Shown one piece after another: positions 42,045-53,700 of a DNA stretch of 64,000 nucleotides; within the stretch, counting starts at the first letter, position 1, and every line of letters begins with the position of its first letter. The notes under the pieces are model-generated. The model was not told the origin of the DNA, did no database searches, and saw nothing but the letters and a program-made list of their open reading frames with translations. This DNA comes from Paraglaciecola psychrophila 170 (GTDB taxonomy: Bacteria; Pseudomonadota; Gammaproteobacteria; Enterobacterales; Alteromonadaceae), in NCBI RefSeq assembly GCF_000347635.1, contig NC_020514.1:124001-188000 (forward strand), written 5' to 3'. Both the position numbers and the translations under genes were made by a program.

Positions 42045-43394
42045 ATGGCAGATTTTGATTATATATGTATTGGTGGTGGCAGTGGCGGTATTGCATCGGC
42101 AAACCGCGCGGCTAAACATGGTAAGAAAGTAGCATTGGTAGAAGCTAACGCAATTGGCGGCACTTGTGTCAACGTGGGCTGCGTACCGAAAAAAGTGATG
42201 TGGTTTGGCGCACATGTTGCCGAGGCAATTAATCTTTATGCACCTGATTATGGTTTTGATGTCACCGTGAACAACTTCAGTTGGCAAACGTTAGTCAATA
42301 GCCGTGAAGCTTACATTAAGCGTATTCATGCAAGTTACGGTAGTGGTTTTGAAAAAAATGGTGTGACACTTATCAATGGTTTTGCGAAATTTGTTGATAA
42401 AAACACCATCGAAGTGAATGGTAAGCAGTATACCGCTAAGCATATTCTTATCGCCACAGGTGGTCGTCCTATTTTTCCTAACATTACTGGCTCCGAACTA
42501 GGCATTGATTCTGATGGTTTCTTCGACCTAATAGAGCAGCCGAAACGTGCAGTTGTGGTTGGCGCGGGTTATATCGCTGTAGAGCTGGCTGGTGTATTGC
42601 ACGCATTAGGTACAAAAACTGATTTAGTGGTGCGTAAACATGCCCCACTTCGTGGCTTTGATACTATGTTGTCAGAGACCTTGGTGGAGCTTATGGCTCA
42701 AGATGGTCCTACGTTGCATACCCACGCCACACCCACTCAAGTGATCAAAAATGCAGATGGCTCTTTAACCATCGAATTTGCAAACGGTGAATCAATCGAA
42801 ACTGATTGTGTGCTTTGGGCTATTGGCCGTGAGCCAGCAAACGATAAAATTGGCTTGGAAAATACCGGCGTTGAATTAAACGAAGGTGGATACGTTAAAG
42901 TCGATAAATTCCAAAATAGCAACGTCGATGGTATTTATGCAGTGGGCGATAACATCGGTTATGTTGAACTCACCCCAGTAGCAGTGAAATCTGGCCGTTT
43001 GTTGTCTGAACGTTTATTTAATGGCCAAACAGACGCTCATATGGACTACAGTTTAATTCCAACCGTCGTTTTCAGCCATCCACCTATCGGCACCATTGGT
43101 TTGACTGAAGCAGAAGCTAATGAGCAATACGGTGAAGATAACATCACTGTGTATAATTCAGGTTTTGCTGCAATGTATACAGCCGTTACTAAGCACCGTC
43201 AAATGACTCGTATGAAGTTGATTTGTGCAGGCGAAGAGCAAAAAGTAGTTGGCTTGCATGGCATAGGCGCAGGCATGGATGAAATACTCCAAGGCTTTGG
43301 TGTGGCTATGAAAATGGGTGCCACTAAAGCTGATTTTGATTCTTGTGTAGCGATACATCCTACTTCTGGTGAGGAGTTTGTGACTCTAAATTAG
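42045..43394 (+). CDS. gor: glutathione-disulfide reductase
   Basis: The 449-residue flavoprotein (E. coli 450) has FAD-binding [19 protein letters not shown], redox [21 protein letters not shown]-binding [21 protein letters not shown] and [11 protein letters not shown]. The C-terminal dimer-interface motif is [11 protein letters not shown], with catalytic His. It reduces GSSG with NADPH. It is monocistronic and convergent with the 43489 transporter, sharing a bidirectional terminator. Confidence 0.97.
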   Translation: MADFDYICIGGGSGGIASANRAAKHGKKVALVEANAIGGTCVNVGCVPKKVMWFGAHVAEAINLYAPDYGFDVTVNNFSWQTLVNSREAYIKRIHASYGSGFEKNGVTLINGFAKFVDKNTIEVNGKQYTAKHILIATGGRPIFPNITGSELGIDSDGFFDLIEQPKRAVVVGAGYIAVELAGVLHALGTKTDLVVRKHAPLRGFDTMLSETLVELMAQDGPTLHTHATPTQVIKNADGSLTIEFANGESIETDCVLWAIGREPANDKIGLENTGVELNEGGYVKVDKFQNSNVDGIYAVGDNIGYVELTPVAVKSGRLLSERLFNGQTDAHMDYSLIPTVVFSHPPIGTIGLTEAEANEQYGEDNITVYNSGFAAMYTAVTKHRQMTRMKLICAGEEQKVVGLHGIGAGMDEILQGFGVAMKMGATKADFDSCVAIHPTSGEEFVTLN

Positions 43395-43442
43395 GGGCAG
43401 AGTTTTGTATCTTAAAAGCTTTAATGTGAGTAAATAAAGAGG

Positions 43443-43480
43443 AGCCTGAAAATATTGTTGCGGTATTTTCAGGCTTTTTC
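43443..43480. terminator. bidirectional terminator between gor and the sugar symporter
   Basis: AGCCTGAAAATA and TATTTTCAGGCT form a perfect 12-bp stem with a 9-base loop, followed by TTTTTC on the plus strand. The minus-strand side has a weak U-run only, so it is strongest for gor. Confidence 0.88.
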
Positions 43481-43488
43481 AATTCTAT

Positions 43489-44889
43489 CTAACCTTGCAT
43501 ACTCTCCAAGGTTTTGCCTTTTGTTTCCTTGACCATTTTTATAACGAAGATCACTGATAACAACGCGCACAACGCATAAAATCCATAAGCACTGGCCAAC
43601 CCTATGGTAGTCAGCATAACTGGGAACATCATAGTAATCGCAAAATTAGCTATCCACTGAGCAAATCCTGCTACAGCCAAACCCGAGCCACGTATTTGAT
43701 TGGGGAACATTTCACCCAGCAATACCCACATAACGGGACCCCATGACAAGTTAAAGAAAAACACATAGGCATTGGCTGCGACCAAAGCTAAAGTGCCGTT
43801 TTCACCTAATATTAGATTACCATTTTCCGCTACATCTGCATTGGCGAACACCCAGACAAGAGTTAGCAAGGTAATACTCATGCCTATTGAACCGAAGATC
43901 AAAAATGGACGCCTTCCAAGCTTGTCGATCAAGCTAATGGTTATGATGCAAGCAATAATACTCACAGCACCAACAATCACATTGATCATCAGAGAGTCAG
44001 ATTCAGAAAATCCTACGGCTTGCCATAATACCGCACCATAATAAAACACCACATTAATGCCAACTAATTGCTGAAACATGGCCAAACCGATTCCCACCCA
44101 AACAATGGTCCTGACTTTTCCACCTGATACTAAGTCAGATAATTTGGGTTGATGGCTTTCTGATGCAATAGATTGTTCAATATCGCTCAATGTGAACTTT
44201 GCTTGGTTAGCCCCATAAAGTTTTGTAAGTGTGTCTAATGCTTTTTGGCGTTTACCTTTTATCACTAAAAAGCGTGGGCTTTCTGGGATGGTCAATAAAG
44301 ATAAAAAGAAAATGACTGCCGGCACAAGTTCAACCCAAAACATCCAACGCCAAGTTTGATAATCAAGCCAAAAAACTTCTGTAGAGCCGCCAGCTGCATT
44401 AGCCAGTAGATAGTTGCTGATAAATGAGCAAAATAAGCCAAATATTATGGCTATTTGCTGAATAGTGGCGAGTCGACCGCGCATTCTGGGAGGCGCGATT
44501 TCGGCTATATATGCGGGGGCCATCACAGAAGCAGCACCAACGGCAAGACCGCCAACAATGCGATAGAAAATAAACTCTGCAGAGCTTTGTGCGATCCCAG
44601 AGCCCCAAGCACTAAAGATGAAAAACACTGCAGCAATAATAAGTAAACCTTTGCGGCCAAGCCAATCGGCTAATGTACCAGCGGCAAATGCACCTACCGC
44701 GCAGCCCAATAACATACTGGCGACATTGAATCCTTGACCGATAGATTCTGATTCAAACGTTTTTGTCAGTCCATCGACTGTGCCATTTATGACGCCACTG
44801 TCAAAGCCGAATAAAAATCCGCCAATGGTGGCTACCGTACTTATAATAATAATAAAAAGTAGGTTTTCTTTTTGAGAAGGGTTGTTCAT
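43489..44889 (-). CDS. sugar porter MFS symporter (XylE/GalP-like)
   Basis: The 466-residue protein has 12 spans. Sugar-porter motifs: FGFDSGVINGTVDGL at TM1, LADWLGRKGLLI and KLGRRPFLIFG (GR[KR]), PESPRFLVIKGK after TM6, GINVVFYYGAVLW in TM7, and the C-terminal ETKGKTLESMQ. It is a proton-linked sugar uptake protein, probably for a hexose or pentose. No kinase or isomerase gene is adjacent, so the sugar is unknown. Confidence 0.92.
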   Translation of the reverse strand: MNNPSQKENLLFIIIISTVATIGGFLFGFDSGVINGTVDGLTKTFESESIGQGFNVASMLLGCAVGAFAAGTLADWLGRKGLLIIAAVFFIFSAWGSGIAQSSAEFIFYRIVGGLAVGAASVMAPAYIAEIAPPRMRGRLATIQQIAIIFGLFCSFISNYLLANAAGGSTEVFWLDYQTWRWMFWVELVPAVIFFLSLLTIPESPRFLVIKGKRQKALDTLTKLYGANQAKFTLSDIEQSIASESHQPKLSDLVSGGKVRTIVWVGIGLAMFQQLVGINVVFYYGAVLWQAVGFSESDSLMINVIVGAVSIIACIITISLIDKLGRRPFLIFGSIGMSITLLTLVWVFANADVAENGNLILGENGTLALVAANAYVFFFNLSWGPVMWVLLGEMFPNQIRGSGLAVAGFAQWIANFAITMMFPVMLTTIGLASAYGFYALCALLSVIFVIKMVKETKGKTLESMQG

Positions 44890-44974
44890 CTTTGAATTTC
44901 ACTTTTCTAGGGTTTATAGAATGCCATGCAACAACACTTGGCTGTTACTCGACACATAGAATGGGGGATTCGAT

Positions 44975-46018
44975 TTACTCGGTCAGGGGCTTTTTACTCA
45001 GTCTTATCTTGTTGGAACTCATTTTTTTGAAGACCACATTAAAGTTACTTTCCAAAGCGGCTAATAAGCCACTGATGTCAGACGTTTTGAAGAGTCCAGC
45101 AATCTGGAGACTCTTAGTATCTTCATCGCCAAAATCAAACTGATAGTTGGTGTAACGAGACACTTCTTGCATGGCATCAAACAGACTTTCACCACGAAAA
45201 ATCAGGTTGCCTTGTTGCCAAGCTAAATCAGAGGCAAGTTTTCCTTTATCACTACCAATGATGCTGGTATTACTTGCCTTGAGTTGAGCTTTTTGTCCTT
45301 TGTTGACGGCAAATGATTTAGGAGATAAATACACATTTTTTAGTTTGAGAGGCTCCACAGTCTGGCTGTTTATATCTGATACTAAGACCTTTCCATCAGT
45401 CACAATCAATTCAACTTGTTGACTGCCAAGTTCGACATTAAAAGAAGTACCTACCGCTTGGATGATACTGGTGCCGGCATACACACTTAAGGGTTTACGC
45501 TTGTTATGGGCCACTACCACATGCATTTCCCCCCGTAATAATTCGAACACACGCTGCTTGTCGGTGTAAGTCACTCTGACTAAGCTGTTAGTGTTTAATT
45601 TTATTCTGGTCTTATCCTGTAAAAAGAAAGTGGATTGCTCACCAATTTTAGTTTCATAGTCGCTATTGAACTGCACAACTTGTATTGTGTTTTGTCCAAG
45701 TAAAATATCTGCATTTAGCCATAAGCTCACAGAAATGAGCGATGCAAAAATGAAACTCGCAGCCCATGCAAAAATAGATATTTTGTTGCTGGGTAAACGT
45801 TGAGGTTTGTGAGGAAATAATTCACTGAGCTGAGACAGTGACTCCATTTTGTCCCATAATTTTACTAACTACATGAAGGTGTCGACATGAGTTTGAGAAG
45901 CCTGTAACCAGACTTTTAGAGCAACCTGTTCTTGTTCAGATAAACCCCTGTCTAATCGAGTAATCCATAAGCTCGCCTCATCCATAGGGTCTTTATTCAA
46001 TTCAATTACATTACTCAT
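44975..46018 (-). pseudogene. fecR: FecR-type anti-sigma regulator interrupted by an amber codon
   Basis: The frame from ATG 46018 reads DPMDEASLWITRLDRGLSEQ, the DUF4880 N-terminal domain that contacts the sigma factor. It stops at TAG (45871-45869, codon 50), then continues in the same frame: LVKLWDKMESLSQLSEL, a TM (IFAWAASFIFASLISVSLWL), and the FecR domain (LRGEMHVVVAHNKRKPL, GTSFNVEL) to 44975. The frame is unbroken apart from one TAG where a Gln or similar would be expected. A fragment restarting at ATG 45847 would lack the cytoplasmic domain. Sequencing error or suppression cannot be excluded. It pairs with the adjacent ECF sigma factor, 1 base apart. Confidence 0.85.
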
Positions 46019-46019
46019 T

Positions 46020-46592
46020 TTAGACCCCCTTGATATTTGCTGTAGATCCAGACTGACTTGTTCTCACATCTGTTTGACCGAATTCCAGCATATAACTGGC
46101 ACATCGTTTAAACCCTATTGCGATATGTTTTTCTATCGTGCTCTCACTTAACTTCATTTCTTTCGCTATTTCTTTCTGAGAATATCCATATACTTTTTTT
46201 AATACAAAAACCCGTCTGCATTGAACTGGGAGTTGACGAACAGCCTCAGAAAAATGGGCAAATTCTTCGCTACTTGCGATACTTTCATACACTTCATCAT
46301 GTACCAGCGCTTCGACATCAAAATCAGAATCAGTTTCCACTCCATCGGCTAGTCGTGTTTCTGCTTTTTTCAGGTGATCGTATGCTAAATTCCTTGCTGT
46401 TTTCATTAGAAACGACTTGGGTTGTTCAACAGACTCGCGTTTATCCATTTGACAAATTCGCACGTATGTTTCTTGAACTATATCTTCAATTTCTTTAGGG
46501 GGAACTATGCGTGACACCATACGTGCCATGCTGTCCCTTGCAGCCATAAAAATGGGATGCCAAGATGTATGCGATGCTGATTTTGTTTGCAT
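46020..46592 (-). CDS. fecI: FecI-type ECF sigma factor
   Basis: The 190-residue product has region 2 (EIEDIVQETYVRICQMDKRES, KSFLMKTARNLAYDHLKK) and region 4 (LPVQCRRVFVLKKVYGYSQKEIAKEMKLSESTIEKHIAIGFKRC). The order sigma - fecR - divergent TonB receptor with an STN domain is the classic cell-surface signalling unit. The receptor (46816) starts divergently 223 bases away. It is expected to be held inactive by FecR, which is broken here. Confidence 0.92.
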   Translation of the reverse strand: MQTKSASHTSWHPIFMAARDSMARMVSRIVPPKEIEDIVQETYVRICQMDKRESVEQPKSFLMKTARNLAYDHLKKAETRLADGVETDSDFDVEALVHDEVYESIASSEEFAHFSEAVRQLPVQCRRVFVLKKVYGYSQKEIAKEMKLSESTIEKHIAIGFKRCASYMLEFGQTDVRTSQSGSTANIKGV

Positions 46593-46815
46593 TTTTATAC
46601 GCTATGCTTGCCTATATTGAGATTGCTCTGTGTATTAGACGATTACCAACCATTATTCCGCCAGTTGAATAATACTTTTTCTCATTCAATGATGTAAAAT
46701 TTGCTCCAAAGATAGAAATTAAGTGTAAATTTTTTGTGAATCTATGTTAACGTTTTAGACTATTTTAATCTAGAAATACCCTCAATAAATACGTACATAA
46801 CGTATTGTTTAATAT

Positions 46816-49800
46816 ATGAAATGTAAGAACCTACCCAATACAGTGATACTCAAGACTAAACTAAAAAATATTAGTTGCTGCGTGGTTCTCTGTTTGTTGA
46901 GTCCGATGCTATGGGCACAACCTAAACAAATCTTTCAGGATTTTAATCTTGACGCCAGCTCTGCCGATGTTTCGTTAATCGAATTTGCTAAACAAGCTGA
47001 CCTCACTATCATCTTTCCTTATGAAAAAGTGCAATCTCGTCAGGCGAATGCTTTAAAAGGCAGCTTCACTATCGAACAGGGAATGTGCAAGCTCCTTGAA
47101 AATACGGGATTGGCTGCTTCTTTTGAACGGGATGGGGTGGTGACTATCAAACGCATCTCTATTCGCGATACCTTGCTTGAAGACAAATCATTATTGCAGG
47201 AAATAGTCGATTTACTTATAGGTAACGGCGATAAAATTGTGACTTTTCCTGAAGAACCTTCATATGTTGAACTGATCGAAGTCCGCGGAATTCGTAGCAG
47301 TATGGATTGGGCATTGGACATTAAGCAAGAATCAATAGGCGTCTCTGAATCAATACAATCTGAAGAAATTGGTAAGTTTCCAGACCTTAATTTGGCCGAG
47401 TCATTACAAAGAATAACGGGGGTTTCGATTGACCGTTCTGAAGGTGAGGGGCAATTTGTTACAGTGCGAGGCCTAGGCCCACAATTTAATACGGTTTTGA
47501 GTAATGGACGTAGGTTAGCGACGGATAACCAAGGGCGCGAATTTAGTTTTGACACCATCGCGTCAGAACTGGTGACCTCGGTGACGGTAGACAAAACGTT
47601 CTCTGCATCCCAACCTTCGGGGGGGATTGGTTCAGTCATTAATATAAAAACTGCAAGACCCATGGCATCCAAGGATTTTAAGATAGCCGGCAGTGTCAAA
47701 GCCACATTTGACAATAACAGTCAAAAAGCAACGCCTCAAGGTACTATTTTTTTTAGCCACAGTAATGACAAGTTGGGATGGTTAGTCTCCCTATCACACC
47801 AAACGCGCAAGGCACGTATCAACGAAGTGCAAACAGACGGCTGGTTGTTAAATACTGACATTCCGACCGAGCAGATATTGTCCACGGCTGACACCATTTT
47901 TGTCCCGAGAAACTATGATCAACGTGTTCGGTTTGATCAACGCACTCGAACTGGTGGTACCTTGGTTTTACAATATAAGGCAACACCAAATCTGGATGTT
48001 AGTCTAGATTATTTACAATCAGATTTTAATGTGAAAACTGATTCAACATCCCTGGGGCATTGGTTTACATCCAGTAATTTAGAAGATGTTGTGACTGATG
48101 AAAACGGTACTGCGATAGCGTTTTCTCAGAATGTAGGTCACGCTACAGACTTTCATGCTCGCACATTCGACAGGCCTTCTAGTATTAGCGCATTAGGTTT
48201 CAATAGTCATTGGCAGGCCTCTCCAAAAGTGTTGCTGGAGTTTGATGTGTCTAGTTCTAAGGCCAGTACCAAAGATAGGATAGGTGCAGGGAATGCTTTG
48301 ACTTTAATTGGTTACCTCAACCGGTCTTCTTTTTCCATATCAGAAGGTAATATTCTTCCGCATATAACGGGCTTCGAATCATCAGATCCAACCATTGTTG
48401 ATGCTTTAGGAGATGTCACTGGCATATCAGATTATTTAGATCCAATCAATGGTAGAGCACACGTGATGATGCGTCGTGGATGGAATATAGAAGATAAATT
48501 TGACCAACTAAAAACTGATATTACACTTTTCGATGGGCTTGTTTCTAATATAGATATTAAGTTTGGCCTGATGTATTCAACGCAATCAAAACGCAACGAA
48601 CGCTGGGATAATGAAAAAAATGCAGTGCATTGTTCGTTTTGTGGTTATTTCCCAGAGCCCGACCTTCCAGATGGATTTCAAACAGTATTTGATGCGGGTA
48701 GTGATTTTCTAAGTAGTGTCAGCGGCAGTGAAAATTTGCCAACCCGTTGGTTAAGACATGATGGTGAAACCCTCTTTAACTTTCTGGAGTCTGCCAGCGA
48801 TATTAATTTCGATGCAGTGATACGAAATAATTCTTTCACTGTTACTGAGAACATCTCCTCAGCTTACATTCAAGGGCAGCAGAGATCCCAATGGCTTAAT
48901 ATTGAATTATCCTCACAATACGGGGTGCGTTATGAAAACACTGATACCGTGGTTACGGGCTTTGAGTCGGACTTGTTAGCCCTGACCATCCTTGACCAAA
49001 CCGAAATAGGTCAACTTAACTCTCCGGGTCGTGTTATCTCCAAGTCTGCATCTTATGATAACTGGTTACCCAGTGTCTCGATAAAAGCAGATTGGCAAGA
49101 TAATATCATTGCAAGACTCGGTGTATCTCGATCCTTAACTCGGCCCACTATGGGGCAGTTGTCGCCGAGTTTGGTATTAACTACAACTCGTCAAGGCGGC
49201 GATTTGCGGGCTAGTTCGGGTAACCCAGATCTTAAGCCATTTGAATCTACCAACTTCGATGTGACCCTTGAATGGTATTACCAACCATTGAGTTATCTAT
49301 CTGCTAGTTATTTCAAAAAGAAAGTGAGCAACTTCATTGTAAGCACAGTAATACAAACCACAATAAATGATGTTACTGACCCAAGCACAGGGGCAGACTC
49401 TCGAGCCCCAGATAGTGAAGACACGCTAGCCGAATTTGATTTAACTACACCTATAAACGGTCAAACGGCAACAGTAAGCGGATTTGAGTTTGCGATTCAG
49501 CATGACTTTGACAGTGGCCTTGGGGTGGTGGCAAATATGACACTGGTCGATAGTAACGCAAAACTAGATCCCACAGATATTTCACAGAAATTTGCCCTCA
49601 CCGGCCTTAGTGACTCACAAAATTTGATCGTTTACTATGAAAAAGGCCCCGGTAAAATTAGGCTAGCATGGAATCATCGTGATGGATTTTTGCAATCTTT
49701 GGTGCAAATACAAGGGCCTGAGCCAACTTACGTGCGCAGCTACCAACAATTTGACGTAAGTGCTAGTTATGCAATTAATGACAACGTTTCAGTGTTTATT

Positions 49801-49917
49801 GAAGGGGTAAATATTACTGAAGAAAATGTGCTTAAACATGGACGTTATCCCAATCAACTGCTTTTAGCCCAACAGCCAGGTGCACGTTATTCTTTAGGTT
49901 TACGCGGTAGTTTTTAA
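46816..49917 (+). CDS. TonB-dependent receptor with STN signalling domain
   Basis: The 1033-residue outer-membrane receptor has a signal peptide (CCVVLCLLSPMLWAQ) and an N-terminal STN domain at about 40-110 (NLDASSADVSLIEFAKQADL, ALKGSFTIEQGMCKLLENTG). A linker follows, then a plug starting YVELIEVRGIRSSMDWALDI with a TonB-box-like EVRG, and the 22-strand barrel ending GARYSLGLRGSF. It imports an unknown ligand in a TonB-dependent manner and signals to FecR. Its promoter is divergent from fecI. Confidence 0.94.
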   Translation: MKCKNLPNTVILKTKLKNISCCVVLCLLSPMLWAQPKQIFQDFNLDASSADVSLIEFAKQADLTIIFPYEKVQSRQANALKGSFTIEQGMCKLLENTGLAASFERDGVVTIKRISIRDTLLEDKSLLQEIVDLLIGNGDKIVTFPEEPSYVELIEVRGIRSSMDWALDIKQESIGVSESIQSEEIGKFPDLNLAESLQRITGVSIDRSEGEGQFVTVRGLGPQFNTVLSNGRRLATDNQGREFSFDTIASELVTSVTVDKTFSASQPSGGIGSVINIKTARPMASKDFKIAGSVKATFDNNSQKATPQGTIFFSHSNDKLGWLVSLSHQTRKARINEVQTDGWLLNTDIPTEQILSTADTIFVPRNYDQRVRFDQRTRTGGTLVLQYKATPNLDVSLDYLQSDFNVKTDSTSLGHWFTSSNLEDVVTDENGTAIAFSQNVGHATDFHARTFDRPSSISALGFNSHWQASPKVLLEFDVSSSKASTKDRIGAGNALTLIGYLNRSSFSISEGNILPHITGFESSDPTIVDALGDVTGISDYLDPINGRAHVMMRRGWNIEDKFDQLKTDITLFDGLVSNIDIKFGLMYSTQSKRNERWDNEKNAVHCSFCGYFPEPDLPDGFQTVFDAGSDFLSSVSGSENLPTRWLRHDGETLFNFLESASDINFDAVIRNNSFTVTENISSAYIQGQQRSQWLNIELSSQYGVRYENTDTVVTGFESDLLALTILDQTEIGQLNSPGRVISKSASYDNWLPSVSIKADWQDNIIARLGVSRSLTRPTMGQLSPSLVLTTTRQGGDLRASSGNPDLKPFESTNFDVTLEWYYQPLSYLSASYFKKKVSNFIVSTVIQTTINDVTDPSTGADSRAPDSEDTLAEFDLTTPINGQTATVSGFEFAIQHDFDSGLGVVANMTLVDSNAKLDPTDISQKFALTGLSDSQNLIVYYEKGPGKIRLAWNHRDGFLQSLVQIQGPEPTYVRSYQQFDVSASYAINDNVSVFIEGVNITEENVLKHGRYPNQLLLAQQPGARYSLGLRGSF

Positions 49918-50763
49918 TTTCGAGATAAATATAGAATATATTTATAGTAAAACAACCTTGGGGTATGAAGTAATAGACCATTGCCAGTTGAACCCGGAAT
50001 GAAACAAATGACAGCCTTCGTATCCATCGCCTATTGACGAGCAACTACATTAATTATACTTCGTAGAACGCCAGCTATAGTTCGCACATCACCAATAAAA
50101 GCCGCTGCACAGCAATACAACTCTCCATTTTTATTTTTTTAAAATAGCCCTCCATTATTTTGTACGAAAAATCGGTATAACTGACAAGGCCTCAAGAGAT
50201 TAATTTTTTGTAATGTCATCGCTCAGGGCATTGCAAATATTAATAGTGCATTAAAATCGGTTTGAAATGCAATAAATTCGGCGCTTACAATGATGTGACG
50301 AAAATTAACATTACGTCAAAATCGGTTCTGTGTACAACAATATCGGCGTTTTTAATATTGAAATTGTTACATTTTATTATTTAAAAAATAATAAAATCCA
50401 ATTAAACCAATAGTTTGACAGATGTCACCACAAGCAAAACAATAAACATTTATTTTACAGTTAATTTACATAGACTGTTCAAAGTTAACATTCTCATGTT
50501 CTAATTTGAGCGCAGAAGGCAAAAATTAATATCAAAACCCTGCTGCACAGACAGACATTTTTTGGCTGATAATGCGTTTATTAAAAGACAACTGATGAAT
50601 TATGTATTGCCCAAAATGTAGATTGACTGGAGGAAAAACGATAGCCAATCGTCTATCAAATACAGCCATGTAAAAAAATTGTAAATTAAGCCAAATAGAT
50701 ATTTAACATGGTGTAAACATTTTGTTTTTAACTTAATACTAAAACACACATAGGCACAATAAT
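49918..50763 (+). other. 846-bp non-coding region between two TonB receptor genes
   Basis: No frame of note was found on either strand. It holds two matches to a 28-bp motif (50256-50283 and 50321-50348), a third partial AAAATCGGT at 50168-50176, and a small palindrome TGACAGATGTCA (50416-50427). It ends with AT-rich leader sequence before the receptor ATG. Long leaders with operators are common upstream of carbohydrate-regulated TonB receptors. Confidence 0.6.
50256..50348 (+). promoter_or_regulatory. pair of 28-bp direct motifs upstream of TonB receptor
   Basis: Copy 1 (50256-50283) and copy 2 (50321-50348) align gap-free. Both have ATCGGTT at the left and (A/T)TCGGCG at the right, with T.CAAnAA between. 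Cores within a copy are 21 bp apart (two helical turns) and the copies are 65 bp apart. The likely role is binding of a transcriptional regulator of the 50764 receptor. The regulator is not known. Confidence 0.5.
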
Positions 50764-53700
50764 ATGATGAAAACACATAAAATATTTAAAAAGTCGTTAT
50801 TAACACAAACTATCGGGATCATGCTTGGCACAGCAGTAGTTTTACCCGCTGTGGCGCAAGAAGTAGATAATACCGAAGTGATCCAAGTTAAGGGCGTTCG
50901 TGGCAGTCTATCTCAGTCAATGGATATTAAACGTCAATCTGCAGGTGTTGTTGACGCTATTTCTTCTGTAGACATGGGTAAATTCCCTGATACTAATTTA
51001 GCCGAGTCTTTGCAACGTATTACAGGCGTATCTATCAACCGTGTTAACGGTGAAGGTTCAGAAGTCACCGTTCGTGGTTTTGGAGGTAACTTCAATTTGG
51101 TCACCCTCAATGGTCGTCAAATGCCAGCAGCCAACGTTGGTAGCATCACTGGTAACCCTCAAGATAAAGGAGCAGCAGGCACTAGTCGTTCTTTTGATTT
51201 TTCAAATCTTGCTTCAGAAGGTGTCAGTGGAATAGAAGTATATAAAACAGGGCGTGCTGGAATAAGTTCTGGTGGTCTTGGTGCAACTATCAACATTAAT
51301 ACTCTAAAACCTTTAGTGGTGGGTAAAAATACCAGTTCTGTTGGTATAAAAGCAGTTAAAGATGAAAGTGGTGATGGTGTCACCCCAGAGTTGAGTGGCG
51401 TCACTAATTGGGTGAATGATGACTCAACGTTTGGTGTGTCACTATTCGGTTCATTTCAAGAGCGCGACTCTGGTAGTCGTCATATGAGTACTGAAGTGTA
51501 TGAATTGCGCACATATAATGGTGCAGCAGATTTGGATTCTCTTACCATACCTGGTGCCACAGTAGTGAATGAACCTAATATTGGTCAAATTCTATCTATA
51601 CCTAGTAATATTGGTTTAGGTACTAACCAAGATAATCGTGAACGTACAAATGCCATGCTAACGGTGCAATTTGCACCTACGCAAGATTTAATCTTAACTG
51701 CTGATGCTACTTATGCAACAAATGAGAAAGAATCAACATCACTTATTGATGGTATCTGGTTTGCAAGGCAGTTCAGTTCTGTTGAATTTGATGGCAATCC
51801 GGTCGTGTCTACGCCAGTTAAATTTTCTGAAACGGGTGGCGCAAATAACGCAGTTATAGGTAAAGACTTTTTCTTTCAAAATTTAGCATTAGCAACCAAA
51901 GATGAATTAAAATCTTTTGGTTTTAATGCTGAGTATAACGTCAATAACGACCTAAGCCTAAGCTTTGATGTTGCATCATCAGAAGCCACTAGTGGCGGCG
52001 CTGGTCCTGATGGGCTTAACGTTATTCGCTTTAATATGGCTGGTGCAACTGCTGGTTGGCAAACAGTTGACTTTACTCAACGTATCCCTGCAGCAAGCAT
52101 ATTAGTTGAAGATAGTATAAAGGGTGGTAACGGTAATGGAGTTTTTGATAAGGCTGATGTGGGTTCACAAGTCACTCAAACAGATAAGTCTAATCAAAAA
52201 ACTACAGTTGACCAAATCCGTTTTGAAGGTCAATGGATAGGCGATGAGGTAACAGTTGATTTTGGTGTGGGGTATCTTTCAACTGAAATGAGACAAACAC
52301 GTCAAGCTTCAACTGACGCCTTAGGCGATTGGGGTGTAACAGCACCTGGTGATATCCCAGAGGGTTTATTCGACCAAAGCTGTACTGCTTGTGCATTTGA
52401 AGATCATGATATATCGGGTGTTGATGGGGCTGATGCTAATTCACCAGGTGGAACAACCATACCTTTAGGTAGTGTTTCCTTCAGTGGTGATCCCCTTGCT
52501 CTACTAAACGCAGTGGGTCCTCTTTATGACGTATCTTTAGCGGGTCGCTCAATCAATACTGATGATGATAATACGGTTGAAGAAGAGATTCTTTCTGTAT
52601 ATGTTCAAGCTGTTATGGATTATGAAATTGGTGACATGCCTTTAAACATTGTTGCTGGTTTACGTTATGAGCAAACTGATGTGACATCATCATCGATTCA
52701 ATTTATACCTACAGAAATAATTTGGGAAGCTGATAACGACTTTTTACCCGTATTAGGTGCGTCAGTAGACACTATCTCGGACAAAAATGACTACTCTAAT
52801 TTTTTACCTAGTCTCGATTTAGCCCTTGATGTGAATGATGAAATCAAGGCTCGTGCTTCTTTTAGTAAAACGTTAGCTCGCCCTTCTTATGAGCAATTGT
52901 TCCAATCAACTTCATTCTCACCACCACCACGCATAACGTCATTGGGTGGTGTAGCAACAGGTTCATCAGGTAATGCACAACTAGATCCGCTTGAGTCTTC
53001 TAACATCGACTTATCTCTAGAGTATTACTATACCGACTCAAGCATGATTTCAATCGGCTATTATAGAAAAGACGTCAAAAACTTTGTTGGCATTGCACAA
53101 TCTGAGAAATCATTGTTTGGTTTGTTAGATGCCACTTCAGGTGCCCCTGGAACAATCTCAGGTGATGCAATAGCAGCATTGACTGCCGGAGGTTATGACA
53201 TTTCCGAAGTTAACATGTTTACCATGTCAGCCGTTTTGCAAAACCCAGCGGACTTTCCTAATGGCGCAGCAGACTTCCAAGATCCTGTAGTTAATCCAAC
53301 ATTTGAAGGTCAAGTGTTTGCTGCTTATGATGTGTTTGCAGTTGCAGGTGATCCATTATTACAATTTCAGGTGACCGGTCCTGTTAATGATAAAAGTGCT
53401 GTAATAGATGGTTTTGAGTTTGCATGGCAACATTTCTTTGGTGAAACAGGTTTTGGTTATCAAGTAAACTACACTACCGTTAATGGTGATATTGGCTTTG
53501 ATAATGGCGGTGCTATCAGTGTTGACCAATTTGCATTGGAAGGTTTAAGTGACACGGCTAACTTGGTTCTAATCTACGAAAAAGAAGGATTTTCAACGCG
53601 TATTGCCTATAACTGGCGAGATGAATTCTTAAGCACCACTAACCGTGGTAAAGGTCCGCGTAACCCAGTCTATGTCTCTGAAACTGAGCAAGTTGATATT

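Noticed and set aside
47040..47714. A 224-codon minus-strand frame inside the first TonB receptor
   Set aside because: It lies antisense to the plug domain, which is clear in the plus frame; Ser/Pro-rich shadow composition.
50416..50427. TGACAGATGTCA palindrome as a promoter -35
   Set aside because: No acceptable -10 lies 16-18 bases downstream; it may be an operator but one copy is not enough evidence.
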